Shown here: positions 9,745 to 18,750 of the stretch, in pieces
Position numbering within the stretch: position 1 is the first letter of the stretch
Layout of the letters: the number at the start of each line of letters is the position of its first letter
DNA from: Chromatiaceae bacterium
Lineage (GTDB): Bacteria > Pseudomonadota > Gammaproteobacteria > Chromatiales > Chromatiaceae
Assembly: GCA_019356535.1 (NCBI GenBank)
Contig: CP037918.1
Location: forward strand, 1,644,315-1,708,314
Reading direction: 5' to 3'
Length of the DNA: 64,000 bases
Notes under the pieces: model-generated
The model's input: the letters and a program-made list of their open reading frames with translations, nothing else
What the model was told of the DNA's origin: nothing
The model's database searches: none
Program-made: the position numbers and the translations under genes

Positions 9745-9784
9745 CGGACTTTTCTCAATTAACCGTGCCTTGTCATTCTCCAGC

Positions 9785-9843
9785 TCCACGATCCGACCAA
9801 GTCACCCATCGGATCGTGGATCGCCCCGCCCTGACGGCGGGGC
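9785..9843 (-). promoter_or_regulatory. Double hairpin in the leader of the RRM gene
   Basis: Two adjacent inverted repeats lie in the iscS-RRM gap. TCCACGATCCGA (9785-9796) pairs perfectly with TCGGATCGTGGA (9809-9820), 12 bp with a 12-base loop. GCCCCGCC (9823-9830) pairs with GGCGGGGC (9836-9843), 8 bp with a 5-base loop. Neither is followed by a clear T-run on the minus strand. They separate iscRS from the RRM-iscUA part and could act as a partial terminator, RNA stabiliser or binding site for the RRM protein. Confidence 0.5.
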
Positions 9844-10001
9844 CGATTCTGTCGTCAGCGAAATGACAGGCTCGTTTCAGTCCGGCACCCGGGGTGCCCG
9901 AAGAACGTCTGTGACCACGCTGGCAGGCCAGCGCCTGCAATTTCCCGGACCGGGGATAATACCCCAATCCGGAGGATGTCACTGGCCTTTCGGCGCCAGG
10001 C

Positions 10002-11216
10002 TCAGTGCGCGGCCCACTGCACCGAGTTCAGGTCGATACCTTCCTTGTACATGTCCCACAGGGGGCTGAGTTCGCGCAGGCGCTCGACCTGACGGCGCAC
10101 CTGCTCAATCACGTAGTCGACTTCTTCCTCGGTGGTGAAACGACCGAGGGTGAAACGCAACGAGCTGTGCGCCAGCTCGTCGCTGCGCCCCAGGGCACGC
10201 AGCACATAGCTGGGCTCCAGGCTAGCCGAGGTGCAGGCACTGCCCGAGGACACGGCGATATCCTTGAGCGCCATCATCAGGCTCTCGCCCTCGACAAAAT
10301 TGAAACTGATGTTCAGATTGCCGGCCACACGGCGCTCGAGGTCGCCATTGACATAGACCTCTTCCATGTCCCTGAAGCCCTCGTAGAGCTTGTTGCGCAG
10401 ACGCAGCAGGCGGGCATTCTCCTCGGCCATCTCCTCTTTCGCGATGCGGAAGGCCTCGCCCATGCCCACGATCTGATGGATGGCCAAGGTACCCGAGCGC
10501 ATACCGCGCTCATGACCGCCGCCGTGCATCTGCGCCTCGATGCGCACCCGCGGTTTGCGGCGAACATACAGCGCACCGATACCCTTGGGGCCGTAGATCT
10601 TGTGCGCCGAAAAGCTCATCAGGTCGACTGGCAGGCTAGCCAGGTCGATGGGCACCTTCCCGGCACTCTGCGCGGCATCGACATGGAAGATCACCTTGTG
10701 CTCGCGGCAGATATTGCCGATCGCCTCGATGTCCTGGATCACGCCGATCTCGTTGTTCACGTGCATCACCGAAGCCAGAATGGTGTCTTCGCGAATAGCC
10801 TCGCGGAAGACATCGAGATCGAGCAGGCCATTCTCCTGCACGTCCAGATAGGTGACCTCGAAACCCTCACGTTCGAGCTGGCGGCAGGTGTCCAGCACCG
10901 CCTTGTGCTCGGTCTTGACGGTGATGATGTGCTTGCCCTTTTTCTGGTAGAAATGTGCCGCCCCCTTGATCGCCAGGTTGTCCGACTCGGTAGCACCGGA
11001 GGTCCAGACGATCTCCTTGGGATTGGCGTTCACCAGATCGGCCACCTGTTCGCGGGCTTCTTCGACCAGCTTCTCGGCCGCCCAGCCATAGGCATGCGAG
11101 CGCGAGGCCGGGTTCCCGAACACGCCGTCGGGCGTCAGGCATCCACACATCTTTTCGGCCACCCGCGGATCACAGGGCGTGGTGGCGGAATAATCGAGAT
11201 AGATCGGCTTTTTCAT
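10002..11216 (-). CDS. iscS: Cysteine desulfurase IscS
   Basis: IscS is the PLP enzyme that takes sulfur from cysteine and passes it as persulfide to IscU and to tRNA thiolation. The 404-residue protein starts [17 protein letters not shown], has the PLP lysine in [12 protein letters not shown] and the active-site cysteine loop [17 protein letters not shown]. Length equals the housekeeping IscS group. It begins 30 bases after the iscR stop codon. Confidence 0.97.
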   Translation of the reverse strand: MKKPIYLDYSATTPCDPRVAEKMCGCLTPDGVFGNPASRSHAYGWAAEKLVEEAREQVADLVNANPKEIVWTSGATESDNLAIKGAAHFYQKKGKHIITVKTEHKAVLDTCRQLEREGFEVTYLDVQENGLLDLDVFREAIREDTILASVMHVNNEIGVIQDIEAIGNICREHKVIFHVDAAQSAGKVPIDLASLPVDLMSFSAHKIYGPKGIGALYVRRKPRVRIEAQMHGGGHERGMRSGTLAIHQIVGMGEAFRIAKEEMAEENARLLRLRNKLYEGFRDMEEVYVNGDLERRVAGNLNISFNFVEGESLMMALKDIAVSSGSACTSASLEPSYVLRALGRSDELAHSSLRFTLGRFTTEEEVDYVIEQVRRQVERLRELSPLWDMYKEGIDLNSVQWAAH

Positions 11217-11246
11217 TTTGTAATGACCTCTAGGATGCTACTGGGC

Positions 11247-11726
11247 TCACGCGCTGCCCATCTTGATGGTTTCCGGCGACACTGTGGGAGCCTCGTCTTC
11301 CTGGCGACGCGCCACTTCCTGAACGCCACGCCGCCGCATCAGGTCGTCCAGGCTGATCTGACTGAGATAGTCGTGAATACGGTCGCTCAGGTCGTGCCAC
11401 AGCTCATGGGTGAGGCACTTCTGATTGTCCTGGCAATTGTGCGCACCGCCGCAGCGGGTGGTATCGACGTTCTCGTCGACCGCGGTAATCACCTCGGCCA
11501 CCGAGATCTCGGCCGCGCCACGCCCCAGGGTGTAGCCGCCGCCCGGCCCGCGCACGCTGCTCACAAGCTGACGCTTGCGCAGGCGCGAAAACAGCTGCTC
11601 AAGATAGGAGAGCGAGATACCTTGACGCTGAGCGATGTCGGCCAACGTGATGGGCCCCTCGCCATGGTGCAGCGCCAGATCCAGCATGGCAGTCACCGCA
11701 TAACGGCCCTTGGTGGTCAGTCTCAC
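11247..11726 (-). CDS. iscR: Fe-S cluster-sensing transcriptional regulator IscR
   Basis: IscR is a Rrf2-family regulator that represses the isc operon when it holds a 2Fe-2S cluster. I place the start at GTG 11726 ([15 protein letters not shown], 159 residues) rather than the in-frame ATG at 11741. The GTG has ATGGAG nine bases upstream, leaves a normal leader after the promoter at 11758-11785, and puts the cluster ligands at Cys92, Cys98, Cys104 and His107, the numbering known from E. coli. The winged-helix domain covers about residues 1-75. It leads the isc operon. Confidence 0.95.
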   Translation of the reverse strand: MRLTTKGRYAVTAMLDLALHHGEGPITLADIAQRQGISLSYLEQLFSRLRKRQLVSSVRGPGGGYTLGRGAAEISVAEVITAVDENVDTTRCGGAHNCQDNQKCLTHELWHDLSDRIHDYLSQISLDDLMRRRGVQEVARRQEDEAPTVSPETIKMGSA

Positions 11727-11757
11727 AGCCTGGTACTCCATAATTCAACTGCGGTGA

Positions 11758-11785
11758 ACTATACATTACCGAGTAAATTAGTCAA
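11758..11785 (-). promoter_or_regulatory. isc operon promoter with overlapping IscR-type site
   Basis: On the minus strand TTGACT (11780-11785) and TATAGT (11758-11763) are separated by 16 bases, a near-consensus sigma-70 promoter. The sequence between them, TTGACTAATTTACTCGG, matches the type 1 IscR operator as I remember it, so cluster-loaded IscR would block the promoter directly. Expected transcription start is near 11751, about 25 bases before the iscR GTG. Confidence 0.75.
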
Positions 11786-11814
11786 GAATTCCAGACACAC
11801 GGACTGCCGGGTTT

Positions 11815-12648
11815 TCAGGGCCGTGAATCCCCCTCTTCCGAAGCCTGTTCCACTCCACTCTCGTCGAGGTGCATGCGGCGCAATTCCTCGGCAGTGGAGA
11901 TGATCTCGCAGGCGGGCAGTTCGGGGATGTCCTCGGCCCCTTCGGGCGGCTCGAAACCGGCGGCACGCAGAGCCTCGCACATCTGTTTCATGCGCGTCTC
12001 CATCACGTGCAGATGATCGAGCATGCAATTGATCGCATGCGCCACTGGATCGGGGGCATCACGGGTGGCCCCGTAGGCGTCAAAGCCCATCTTGCTGGCC
12101 AACTTCTGGCGATGGCTGGTATCGATGTCCTCGGGTTTGCGCTCGATCAGCCTGCCTGGCACCCCGACCACGGTAGCACCCGCCGGTACCGCCTTGACCA
12201 CCACTGCGTTGGAGCCGATGCGCGCGCCGTCACCGATCTGGATCGGCCCCAGCACCTTGGCCCCGGCGCCCACCACCACGCCATTGCCCAGTGTCGGGTG
12301 ACGCTTGCCCTTCTCCCAGCTCGTCCCACCCAGGGTAACCCCGTGATACAGGGTGCAGTCGTCGCCGATCACCGCGGTCTCGCCAATCACCACGCCCATG
12401 CCGTGATCGATGAAAAAGCGCCTGCCGATGCGCGCAGCGGGATGGATCTCAATGCCGGTGAGCCAGCGTGCCAGGTAAGAAACCAGGCGTGCCAGCCACT
12501 TGGCACCCAGGTTCCAGAGCGCGTGCGCCAGGCGGTGGAACAACAGGGCATGCACCCCCGGGTAGGTCGTGAGGATTTCGAAGGTGTTGCGCGCCGCAGG
12601 GTCACGGTCGAACACGACACTCAGGTCTTCTTTCAGGTTCTCGAACAT
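11815..12648 (-). CDS. cysE: Serine O-acetyltransferase CysE
   Basis: CysE acetylates serine to O-acetylserine, the precursor of cysteine. The 277-residue protein has an N-terminal helical region and a left-handed beta-helix of hexapeptide repeats ([21 protein letters not shown], then [22 protein letters not shown]), with the active-site histidine in IDHGMG. The C-terminal tail of about 100 residues is longer than in E. coli CysE. It lies upstream of iscR in the same direction, as in Pseudomonas, coupling cysteine supply with IscS. Confidence 0.93.
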   Translation of the reverse strand: MFENLKEDLSVVFDRDPAARNTFEILTTYPGVHALLFHRLAHALWNLGAKWLARLVSYLARWLTGIEIHPAARIGRRFFIDHGMGVVIGETAVIGDDCTLYHGVTLGGTSWEKGKRHPTLGNGVVVGAGAKVLGPIQIGDGARIGSNAVVVKAVPAGATVVGVPGRLIERKPEDIDTSHRQKLASKMGFDAYGATRDAPDPVAHAINCMLDHLHVMETRMKQMCEALRAAGFEPPEGAEDIPELPACEIISTAEELRRMHLDESGVEQASEEGDSRP

Positions 12649-12669
12649 CGATGAAGATTCCAGGATCGA

Positions 12670-13467
12670 CTACCGAGAAGCATGCGACTCGCCAGCGCCG
12701 CTGGCAACCCCGGAGTGATCGGAAGAATCGGCGTCCGGGGCACGCATGGACTTGCCACCCTGCGCCGCGCTGAGGATACCGCGCAGAATGTTGACCTCGC
12801 GCTGGTCGGGCCGCGCACGATGAAACAGCCGCCGCAGGCGCTGCATGATGCGTCCTTCGCGCCCGGGCTGAAGAAAGCCGATATCGTGCAGGGCCTGCTC
12901 GAGGTGGGCAAACAGACCCTCCATCTGCGCCGCGGTGGCCGGCGGGTCGGACTCGGGGACGGCCGCGGACGCCGGCCGCTCCGCGAGCGCGGCCATGCGC
13001 AGTTCATAGCTGAGTACCTGCACCGCCATGGCGATATTGAGCGAGGAATAATCGGGATTGGCCGGGATGTGCACCAGGTGGCTGCAACGGTCGAGCTCGG
13101 CAGAGGTCAGGCCGGTGCGCTCGCGCCCGAACACCAGCGCCACCGTACCGTGCATGGCCTGTCCGAGGGCTAGCGCCGCCATCTCACGCGGATCCATGGC
13201 GGTCCACAGGGTGGAGCGCTTGCGCGCACTGGCGCCGATCACCACCGGGCAGTCGCCCACCGCAGCCTCCAGGTCATCTACTACGCGAGCCGCGGCCAGC
13301 AGATCCTGGGCGCCGGAGGCGCGAGCATCCGCCTCAGGCGAAGGAAAGATTTTGGGGCGCACTAGCACCAGCTGCGACAGCCCCATGTTCTTCATGGCAC
13401 GCGCCACCGCCCCGATGTTGCCCGGGTGTGAGGTCTCGACCAGCACAATGCGAATCTGCTCCAGCAT
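12670..13467 (-). CDS. trmJ: tRNA (Cm32/Um32) 2-prime-O-methyltransferase TrmJ
   Basis: TrmJ is a SPOUT-class enzyme that methylates the ribose of nucleotide 32 in tRNA anticodon loops. From the ATG at 13467 the product has 265 residues (MLEQIRIVLVETSHPGNIG), with the SpoU motifs NIGAVARAMKNMG, ALVFGRERTGLT and IPANPDYSSLNIAMAVQVLSYE. The frame is open to 13608, but the extra 47 residues have no family match and overlap the neighbour. In relatives trmJ is adjacent to and divergent from suhB; here an exopolysaccharide locus separates them. Confidence 0.93.
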   Translation of the reverse strand: MLEQIRIVLVETSHPGNIGAVARAMKNMGLSQLVLVRPKIFPSPEADARASGAQDLLAAARVVDDLEAAVGDCPVVIGASARKRSTLWTAMDPREMAALALGQAMHGTVALVFGRERTGLTSAELDRCSHLVHIPANPDYSSLNIAMAVQVLSYELRMAALAERPASAAVPESDPPATAAQMEGLFAHLEQALHDIGFLQPGREGRIMQRLRRLFHRARPDQREVNILRGILSAAQGGKSMRAPDADSSDHSGVASGAGESHASR

Positions 13468-13501
13468 GCCGGCGATTCTAACAGCCGGACCGCCGCGGAC
13501 C

Positions 13502-14425
13502 CTACTTTCGGCGCAACCGCGGGTCTTGTTCCGGAGCGATAGGGCTAGACACTGCCATGTCGTCAGGGTCGGAAAATTCGCCGGTGAGCAACGATGATCC
13601 TCTGCCAACCGGGTCGAACACCCCGTATTCTGCCTTGTCCCTCAACATTTCCAGCACGATGCATACGGAAATACGTTCTGCTTCCTGGGAAAAGCCGTAG
13701 ACCAGCGCGGTGTCGCAGAGGACATTGATCCGCCGGGGCACCCCACCCGAGGCCTTGAAGATGGCGAGCTCGGCATTCTCCTCGAACAAGGGGGCCTCGC
13801 GCCCGGCCACCCTCAGGCGATAACGGATGTACTCGGGAACCTCGTCCCATTCCAGCGGGGTGATGTGAAAATCGGACGAGACCCGCTGCACGAACTGCTC
13901 GAACTCGGGTTGGCGCAACAGGGCCTTCAGCTGAGGCTGCCCCACCAGCACCAGATGCAGCAGCTGGTCCTTACCGGAATTGATATTGGAGAGCATCCGC
14001 AGCTCTTCGAGTGTCCCGCCATCCAGGTTTTGCGCCTCATCGATGATCAGCACCGTGCGCTGCCCCCGGGCGTACTGGTCGATGAGGAAACGCTGCAGGC
14101 GATCGAACAGGGCCACCTTGTCATCCACGTCGTAGGGCTGACCGAAGGAAAGCAGCACCCACTTGAGCAGGTCACCGATCTCCTTGTAGGTATTGGAAAT
14201 CAGGCCGACGGTGACCTCCTCGCCCAGGTTGACCAGGAGGTGCTGGACCAAGGTGGTCTTGCCACAACCGATCCCCCCCGTGATCACCGTGAACCCGGCT
14301 CCATGGGCGATCCCATACTCGAGCATGGTATAGGCCAGGGCATGACGCTTGCCCAAGTACAGAAAGGCCGGGTCGGGCTGGATCGAGAAAGGCCGCTCGG
14401 TCAGCCCGTAGAATGCTTCATACAT
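13502..14425 (-). CDS. AAA+ ATPase of the exosortase/PEP-CTERM EPS-locus type
   Basis: The 307-residue protein starts MYEAFYGLTERPFSIQPDP, the hallmark of the ExeA/GspA-like secretion ATPase subfamily found in exosortase (PEP-CTERM) exopolysaccharide loci. It has a Walker A motif at 50-58 (GGIGCGKTT), Walker B LIIDEAQ (126-132), a sensor region (LVLVGQPQLK) and an AAA lid (SGGVPRRINVLCD). The C-terminal 40 residues look disordered. The frame runs to 14524, but the ATG at 14425 has GGGGAG nine bases upstream. It transcribes away from the EPS genes on the other side of the 14.4-14.95 kb gap. Its precise role in EPS export is not established. Confidence 0.82.
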   Translation of the reverse strand: MYEAFYGLTERPFSIQPDPAFLYLGKRHALAYTMLEYGIAHGAGFTVITGGIGCGKTTLVQHLLVNLGEEVTVGLISNTYKEIGDLLKWVLLSFGQPYDVDDKVALFDRLQRFLIDQYARGQRTVLIIDEAQNLDGGTLEELRMLSNINSGKDQLLHLVLVGQPQLKALLRQPEFEQFVQRVSSDFHITPLEWDEVPEYIRYRLRVAGREAPLFEENAELAIFKASGGVPRRINVLCDTALVYGFSQEAERISVCIVLEMLRDKAEYGVFDPVGRGSSLLTGEFSDPDDMAVSSPIAPEQDPRLRRK

Positions 14426-14767
14426 GGCGCACACTCCCCTTCTCCGCGCCAGGATCTCGGGAACAACCACCGCCGGCTTGCACGCCCGGCATCCGCTGTT
14501 TCCTTCTTGCACCACCCACAGCATCGCTCATGCGTCCAGCTCCCAGCACCGAAGCCCCCTGACCGGCGACCCACTGCACCACACCAGTGGTAGATTTCCG
14601 AGCCTATTTAGCGCAGCAAGATCGTGTTTCACAATCCCCCCGGGAGTTATTTAATATTTCTCCCCATGTTAACCCACACCCTCCATCCTGTGTGAACAAA
14701 TACACTACCGAGAACGAAGACCATTCTCCGGAATTTCATTGTCTTCTACACCCGCCGCGACACCTCA

Positions 14768-14801
14768 ATTGTAAAATTCACCACATATGATTGTAAAAGT
14801 C
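14768..14801 (+). repeat. 22-bp-spaced direct repeat upstream of EPS genes
   Basis: ATTGTAAAATTC (14768-14779) and ATTGTAAAAGTC (14790-14801) differ at one base and begin exactly 22 bp apart, two turns of the helix. The second copy overlaps the -35 box of the promoter candidate. This is the layout expected for a regulator binding side by side on one face of the DNA. Confidence 0.45.
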
Positions 14802-14819
14802 GCCGAATACGCTTAGTCT
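14791..14819 (+). promoter_or_regulatory. Candidate promoter of the glycosyltransferase operon
   Basis: TTGTAA (14791-14796), a 17-base spacer and TAGTCT (14814-14819) match the key positions of a sigma-70 promoter only partly. Transcription would start near 14826, leaving a leader of about 128 bases before the GTG at 14955. No U-rich terminator or RfaH ops element was seen in the leader. Confidence 0.35.
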
Positions 14820-14954
14820 GCCCCACATGCCGCAGAATTCTCCCCACAGCCGCAACACCCTCGCGGCGCTAGCAAGATATGGACCGACAGGAATATTCAG
14901 CGCCGTCTCGTTCATCTGCCAACGGCAGTCGGCTTCTGGGAAAGGAAGTGCACC

Positions 14955-16190
14955 GTGAACCTGTTATTCATCAACAAGTTCTTCTGGCGCAAGGGAGGCA
15001 GCGAGTCCGTCTATTTCGACGAAATGTCTTTACTGAAGTCACGCGGGCACCGGATTCTCCCCTTTTCCATGCAAGACCCGCGCAACCTGCCCACTGAATA
15101 TTCCCGGTATTTCGTGAGTCACATCGACTACGAACGAGCTGGCGCCATTCAAAAATTGCGCGCGGCAGGACGAATCATCTATTCGCTGGAAGCGCGCCGG
15201 CGCATGGCCCGACTGCTGCGTGAACAGGCCATCGACATCGCCCACTTCCATATCTTTCAGCACCAGATCTCGCCTTCGGTGTTCGGACCGCTGCGCCAGG
15301 CCGGCATCCCACTGGTGCTGACACTGCACGACCTGAAGCCCCTGTGCCCGAATTATCTGATGTACACCCAGGGACGGGTGTGCGAAGCCTGCAAGGGTCG
15401 ACGTTTCTACAATTGCGTGCGTTACCGCTGCACCAAGGGGTCGCGCGCCGCCAGCCTGGTCAACATGGTGGAGATGTATCTTCACCATGCACTCGGTTAC
15501 TACCGGCAGGTGGACCGCTATATTGCGGTCAGCCGTTTCTACCGGGACAAGATGATCGAATACGGTTTCCCGGAGTCGCAGATTACCTATATTCCCAATT
15601 TCGTGGACACGCAGCGTTTCGCCTTTTCCGGCAAGGACGCAGGTTACGGCATCTACATTGGCCGCCTCTCTGCCGAAAAGGGCCTGAAGACCCTGCTCGA
15701 CGCTTGTGAAAAGGTGCCAGAGATCCCCATGAAGATCGTGGGAACCGGGCCGATGGAACAAGAGCTGAAAGCGGAGGCCGAACGACGCCGATTGGCACAG
15801 ATCACGTTCTGCGGCTATAAGACAGGCAAGGAGCTAACGGAATTGTTGTCCGCGGCGAGTTTTTCGGTATTGCCGTCGGAATGGTACGAGAACTGCCCGA
15901 TGTCGGCACTGGAATCACTGTCGACAGGTACGCCAGTCATCGGTGCGGAATCAGGCGGCATCCCGGAACTCATCGCACACGGCAAAGACGGCTTTCACTT
16001 CCCCCCGGGTGACGCCGAAGCCCTGGCCGACCGCATGCGCCGCCTGTGGACCTCGCAGGAAAAGCGCGTGGCAATGGGGCGTGCCGGGTCCGAAAAGATC
16101 CGCGCCGACTTCACGGCGGAGCGGCACTATGAACAACTCCAGGCGCTGTATGCCTCGCTGGCGCCGGAACACAGACAACAAGGGACCTGA
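14955..16190 (+). CDS. GT4-family glycosyltransferase
   Basis: This 411-residue GT-B enzyme probably adds a sugar to the lipid-linked repeat unit of the exopolysaccharide. The N-terminal domain starts MNLLFINKFFWRKGGSESVYF with the glycine-rich acceptor-side loop. The middle holds a cysteine cluster (LCPNYLMYTQGRVCEACKG) often seen in this GT4 subgroup. The C-terminal donor domain has YIGRLSAEKGLKTLL and the E-x7-E region SEWYENCPMSALESLSTGTP. The start is GTG with AAAGGAAG upstream. The next gene begins directly after its TGA. Confidence 0.88.
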   Translation: MNLLFINKFFWRKGGSESVYFDEMSLLKSRGHRILPFSMQDPRNLPTEYSRYFVSHIDYERAGAIQKLRAAGRIIYSLEARRRMARLLREQAIDIAHFHIFQHQISPSVFGPLRQAGIPLVLTLHDLKPLCPNYLMYTQGRVCEACKGRRFYNCVRYRCTKGSRAASLVNMVEMYLHHALGYYRQVDRYIAVSRFYRDKMIEYGFPESQITYIPNFVDTQRFAFSGKDAGYGIYIGRLSAEKGLKTLLDACEKVPEIPMKIVGTGPMEQELKAEAERRRLAQITFCGYKTGKELTELLSAASFSVLPSEWYENCPMSALESLSTGTPVIGAESGGIPELIAHGKDGFHFPPGDAEALADRMRRLWTSQEKRVAMGRAGSEKIRADFTAERHYEQLQALYASLAPEHRQQGT

Positions 16191-16493
16191 ATGGCAATGG
16201 AAAGCCCGATAACAAAGATCCTTTTTCCACCGACAGAAACAGAGAACCCGGACAGGGAGACGATCGAATTCGAGGCCGTGGTGGATGGCCGTAACATCTC
16301 CTGCGCCGTTCCCTACCAGATCCTGTACGACCATTTCGAGGCAGAACATAGCGACCCGCTGTTCGCCTTCATGACCTATCGCAAGCTGGTCGAACAGATC
16401 GTCGAACGACGCATCCGCGAGCAACGGCTGGACGCCGATGGCGGCATCCGACTGTCGGAAACCGATTTTGCACCGGGCGACTCCCACCCCTAG
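16191..16493 (+). CDS. Small protein, DUF1488-like
   Basis: The 100-residue product is short and charged, with no signal peptide or membrane segment. Its pattern (KILFPPTE, then EFEAVVDGRNISCAVPYQ, a DHF segment, DPLFAFMTYR and a final LDADGGIRLSETDF) resembles DUF1488 proteins from memory, whose function is unknown. Its ATG follows the glycosyltransferase TGA without a gap, and the radical SAM gene starts 27 bases later, so it is co-expressed with them. It may be an accessory protein for the radical SAM enzyme, by position only. Confidence 0.6.
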   Translation: MAMESPITKILFPPTETENPDRETIEFEAVVDGRNISCAVPYQILYDHFEAEHSDPLFAFMTYRKLVEQIVERRIREQRLDADGGIRLSETDFAPGDSHP

Positions 16494-16520
16494 AAGCGCT
16501 TCAATGCGCAGGCACCCAAC

Positions 16521-17636
16521 ATGGAACACCACGACCCCTCATTGATGCCGACCGACGTGTCGATCATCACCACCTACCGTTGCCAGATGCGCTGCAAGAT
16601 GTGCGACATCTGGGAAAACCCGAGCGACCGCCAGCGTGAAATCACGGCACGCGATCTGGAGATCCTGCCGAAACTCAAGTTCGTGAACGTCACTGGCGGC
16701 GAGCCGTTCCTGCGGCGCGACCTGCCCGAGATCGTCGAGGTCGCCTTCTCCAAGGCACCACGCGTCGTCATCTCCACCTCCGGCTGGCATGTCGAGCGCA
16801 TCGCAGAGATGGCCGAACGCTTCCCGAACATCGGCATCCGTGTGAGCATCGAGGGACTTTCCCAGAAGAACGACGAGCTGCGTGGACGCCCCGGGGGGTT
16901 CGACCGTGGCCTCAAGAGCCTGCTCACCCTGCAGAACATGGGGATCAAGGACATCGGCTTTGGCATCACCGTGTCGAACCGCAACTCCGCCGACATGTTG
17001 CAGCTCTACGAGCTGTCCAAGCGCCTGAAGATGGAATTTGCCACCGCAGCCTTCCACAACTCCTATTACTTCCACAAGGATGACAACGAGATCACCAACA
17101 AGGACGAAGTGATCGGCAACTTCCACGAGCTGATCGAACGGTTGTTGAAGGAGAACACCCCCAAGAGCTGGTTCCGCGCCTTTTTCAACCTCGGACTGAT
17201 CAACTACATCCGCGGTGGGCGGCGCATGCTGCCCTGCGAGGCCGGCACGGCCAACTTCTTCATCGAGCCCTATGGGGATGTGTACCCATGCAACGGCCTG
17301 GAGGAACAATACTGGAAGGAGAGCATGGGCAACATCCATGAGGTCTCCCGCTTCGAGGAGCTCTGGTTCAGCGAACAGGCCCAGCACGTGCGCGAAAAGG
17401 TGCGGACCTGCCCCAAGAACTGCTGGATGGTCGGCACCGCCGCGCCAGTCATGAAGAAATACCTGCGACACCCCGCCGGCTGGGTACTCAGGAACAAGCT
17501 CAAGAGCTTGCTGGGCCGCCCCATCTGTATTGATGACATACCGCAATACGACGTCGGCCAGGACCCGCGCCAGGGCGACCTGCGCGCGCCGCGCGGCGTT
17601 CCGGTGACACTCGAAATCAACCGCAAGTCCTTCTGA
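16521..17636 (+). CDS. Radical SAM/SPASM protein in the EPS operon
   Basis: The 371-residue protein has the radical SAM 4Fe-4S motif CQMRCKMC (CxxxCxxC, about residues 23-30), the NVTGGEPFLRRD glycine-rich motif and a C-terminal SPASM-type cysteine set (LPCEAGTANFFIEPYGDVYPCNG, then CPKNCWM). SPASM proteins bind further Fe-S clusters and modify peptides or small molecules; some act in sugar or lipid pathways. No precursor peptide gene is visible nearby. It lies between a DUF1488-like gene and a glycosyltransferase, so its substrate is probably linked to the polysaccharide or its anchor. The substrate is unknown. Confidence 0.82.
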   Translation: MEHHDPSLMPTDVSIITTYRCQMRCKMCDIWENPSDRQREITARDLEILPKLKFVNVTGGEPFLRRDLPEIVEVAFSKAPRVVISTSGWHVERIAEMAERFPNIGIRVSIEGLSQKNDELRGRPGGFDRGLKSLLTLQNMGIKDIGFGITVSNRNSADMLQLYELSKRLKMEFATAAFHNSYYFHKDDNEITNKDEVIGNFHELIERLLKENTPKSWFRAFFNLGLINYIRGGRRMLPCEAGTANFFIEPYGDVYPCNGLEEQYWKESMGNIHEVSRFEELWFSEQAQHVREKVRTCPKNCWMVGTAAPVMKKYLRHPAGWVLRNKLKSLLGRPICIDDIPQYDVGQDPRQGDLRAPRGVPVTLEINRKSF

Positions 17637-17643
17637 TGCACGC

Positions 17644-18750
17644 ATGAAGATCGTGGTCGTCGGGACCCGGGGCATCCCGGATGTGCCAGGAGGCGTGGAG
17701 ACGCATTGCGAGCATCTCTACCCTCGCCTGGCAGCCCTGGGTCATGACATCACGCTGATGACCCGATCACCCTATATCGCACCGGAAGACCGGCGCGACC
17801 AGTACCGTGGCGTCCGACTGCAACACCTCTACGCTCCCCGGAGCCAGTCGTTGGAAACCAGCGTGCATACCACGCTGGCCATCCTGCAGGCTCGCCAGCA
17901 GGACGCCGATATCGTGCACATCCATGCGATCGGCCCTGCCCTGCTCACCCCCCTTGCCCGCCTGCTGGGCATGCGTACCGTGGTCACCCATCACGGCCCG
18001 GACTACGAACGGCAGAAATGGGGACGCCCGGCCCGCGCCATGCTGCGCCTCGGCGAGCGCGCAGCGGCACGTTATGCCGACGCACTGATCGTCATCTCTC
18101 GCCACATCGCCGAACAGGTGGCCAAACACCACGGGAGAACGGACACGCACCTCATTCCCAACGGGGTGACCTTGCCGGTGCGGCGTATCGAAACCGACCG
18201 GATCGAGGCACTCGGGCTGAGTCCCGGGCGTTATGTGATTGCCGTTGGCCGCTTTGTCGAGGAGAAGGGCTTTCACGACCTGATCACGGCCTGGCAACGA
18301 CTGCAGCACCCCGATTACCGCTTGGTACTGGTAGGCGATGCCGATCACGAAACCCGCTACAGTCGACGCCTGAAACAATCGGCACGGGACGCGGGCGTGA
18401 TGCTCACCGGCTTCATCAAGGGCGAGACGCTGGCCCAGGTGTACTCGCACGCACGACTGTTCGTGATGCCGTCCTACCACGAGGGCCTTCCCATCGCTCT
18501 GCTCGAGGCGATGAGCTATGGCCTGCCGGCACTGGTCAGCGACATCCCGGCCAATCTCGAGGTACCGCTGGGAAACGACTGCTATTTTCCCGTGGGCGAC
18601 GTTCGGGAGCTGATCGACGCCCTCTACGCCAACCTTGCGCACGACACGCACGTTGATCACACTGCCCTGCTGAAGACCCATTACGACTGGGACAAGGTGG
18701 CGGAGGCCACCAGCCAGGTCTATGTGGCAGCGGGAGCTCGACAGCCGTGA
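17644..18750 (+). CDS. GT4-family glycosyltransferase (second)
   Basis: This 368-residue GT-B protein begins MKIVVVGTRGIPDVPGGVET, the N-terminal signature of a common EPS glycosyltransferase group. It has HHGPDYERQKWG in the acceptor domain and the donor-site motifs AVGRFVEEKGFHDLI and SYHEGLPIALLEAMSYGLP. It starts 7 bases after the radical SAM gene and overlaps the flippase gene by 4 bases (GTGA), so both are in one operon. Sugar specificity cannot be read from the sequence. Confidence 0.88.
   Translation: MKIVVVGTRGIPDVPGGVETHCEHLYPRLAALGHDITLMTRSPYIAPEDRRDQYRGVRLQHLYAPRSQSLETSVHTTLAILQARQQDADIVHIHAIGPALLTPLARLLGMRTVVTHHGPDYERQKWGRPARAMLRLGERAAARYADALIVISRHIAEQVAKHHGRTDTHLIPNGVTLPVRRIETDRIEALGLSPGRYVIAVGRFVEEKGFHDLITAWQRLQHPDYRLVLVGDADHETRYSRRLKQSARDAGVMLTGFIKGETLAQVYSHARLFVMPSYHEGLPIALLEAMSYGLPALVSDIPANLEVPLGNDCYFPVGDVRELIDALYANLAHDTHVDHTALLKTHYDWDKVAEATSQVYVAAGARQP

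Larger units (their letters stand above)
14426..14954. other. AT-richer divergent control region of the EPS locus
   Basis: This 529-bp gap between the AAA ATPase gene (minus) and the first glycosyltransferase (plus) holds no convincing gene. It is clearly more AT-rich than its surroundings from about 14590 to 14800. Visible items are a short inverted repeat CCACTG-N8-CAGTGG (14571-14590), a direct repeat at 14768-14801 and a plus-strand promoter candidate at 14791-14819. Confidence 0.5.

Noticed and set aside
10005-11903. Open frame of 632 codons on the plus strand
   Set aside because: Antisense to iscS and iscR; both have full catalytic or ligand motifs on the other strand.
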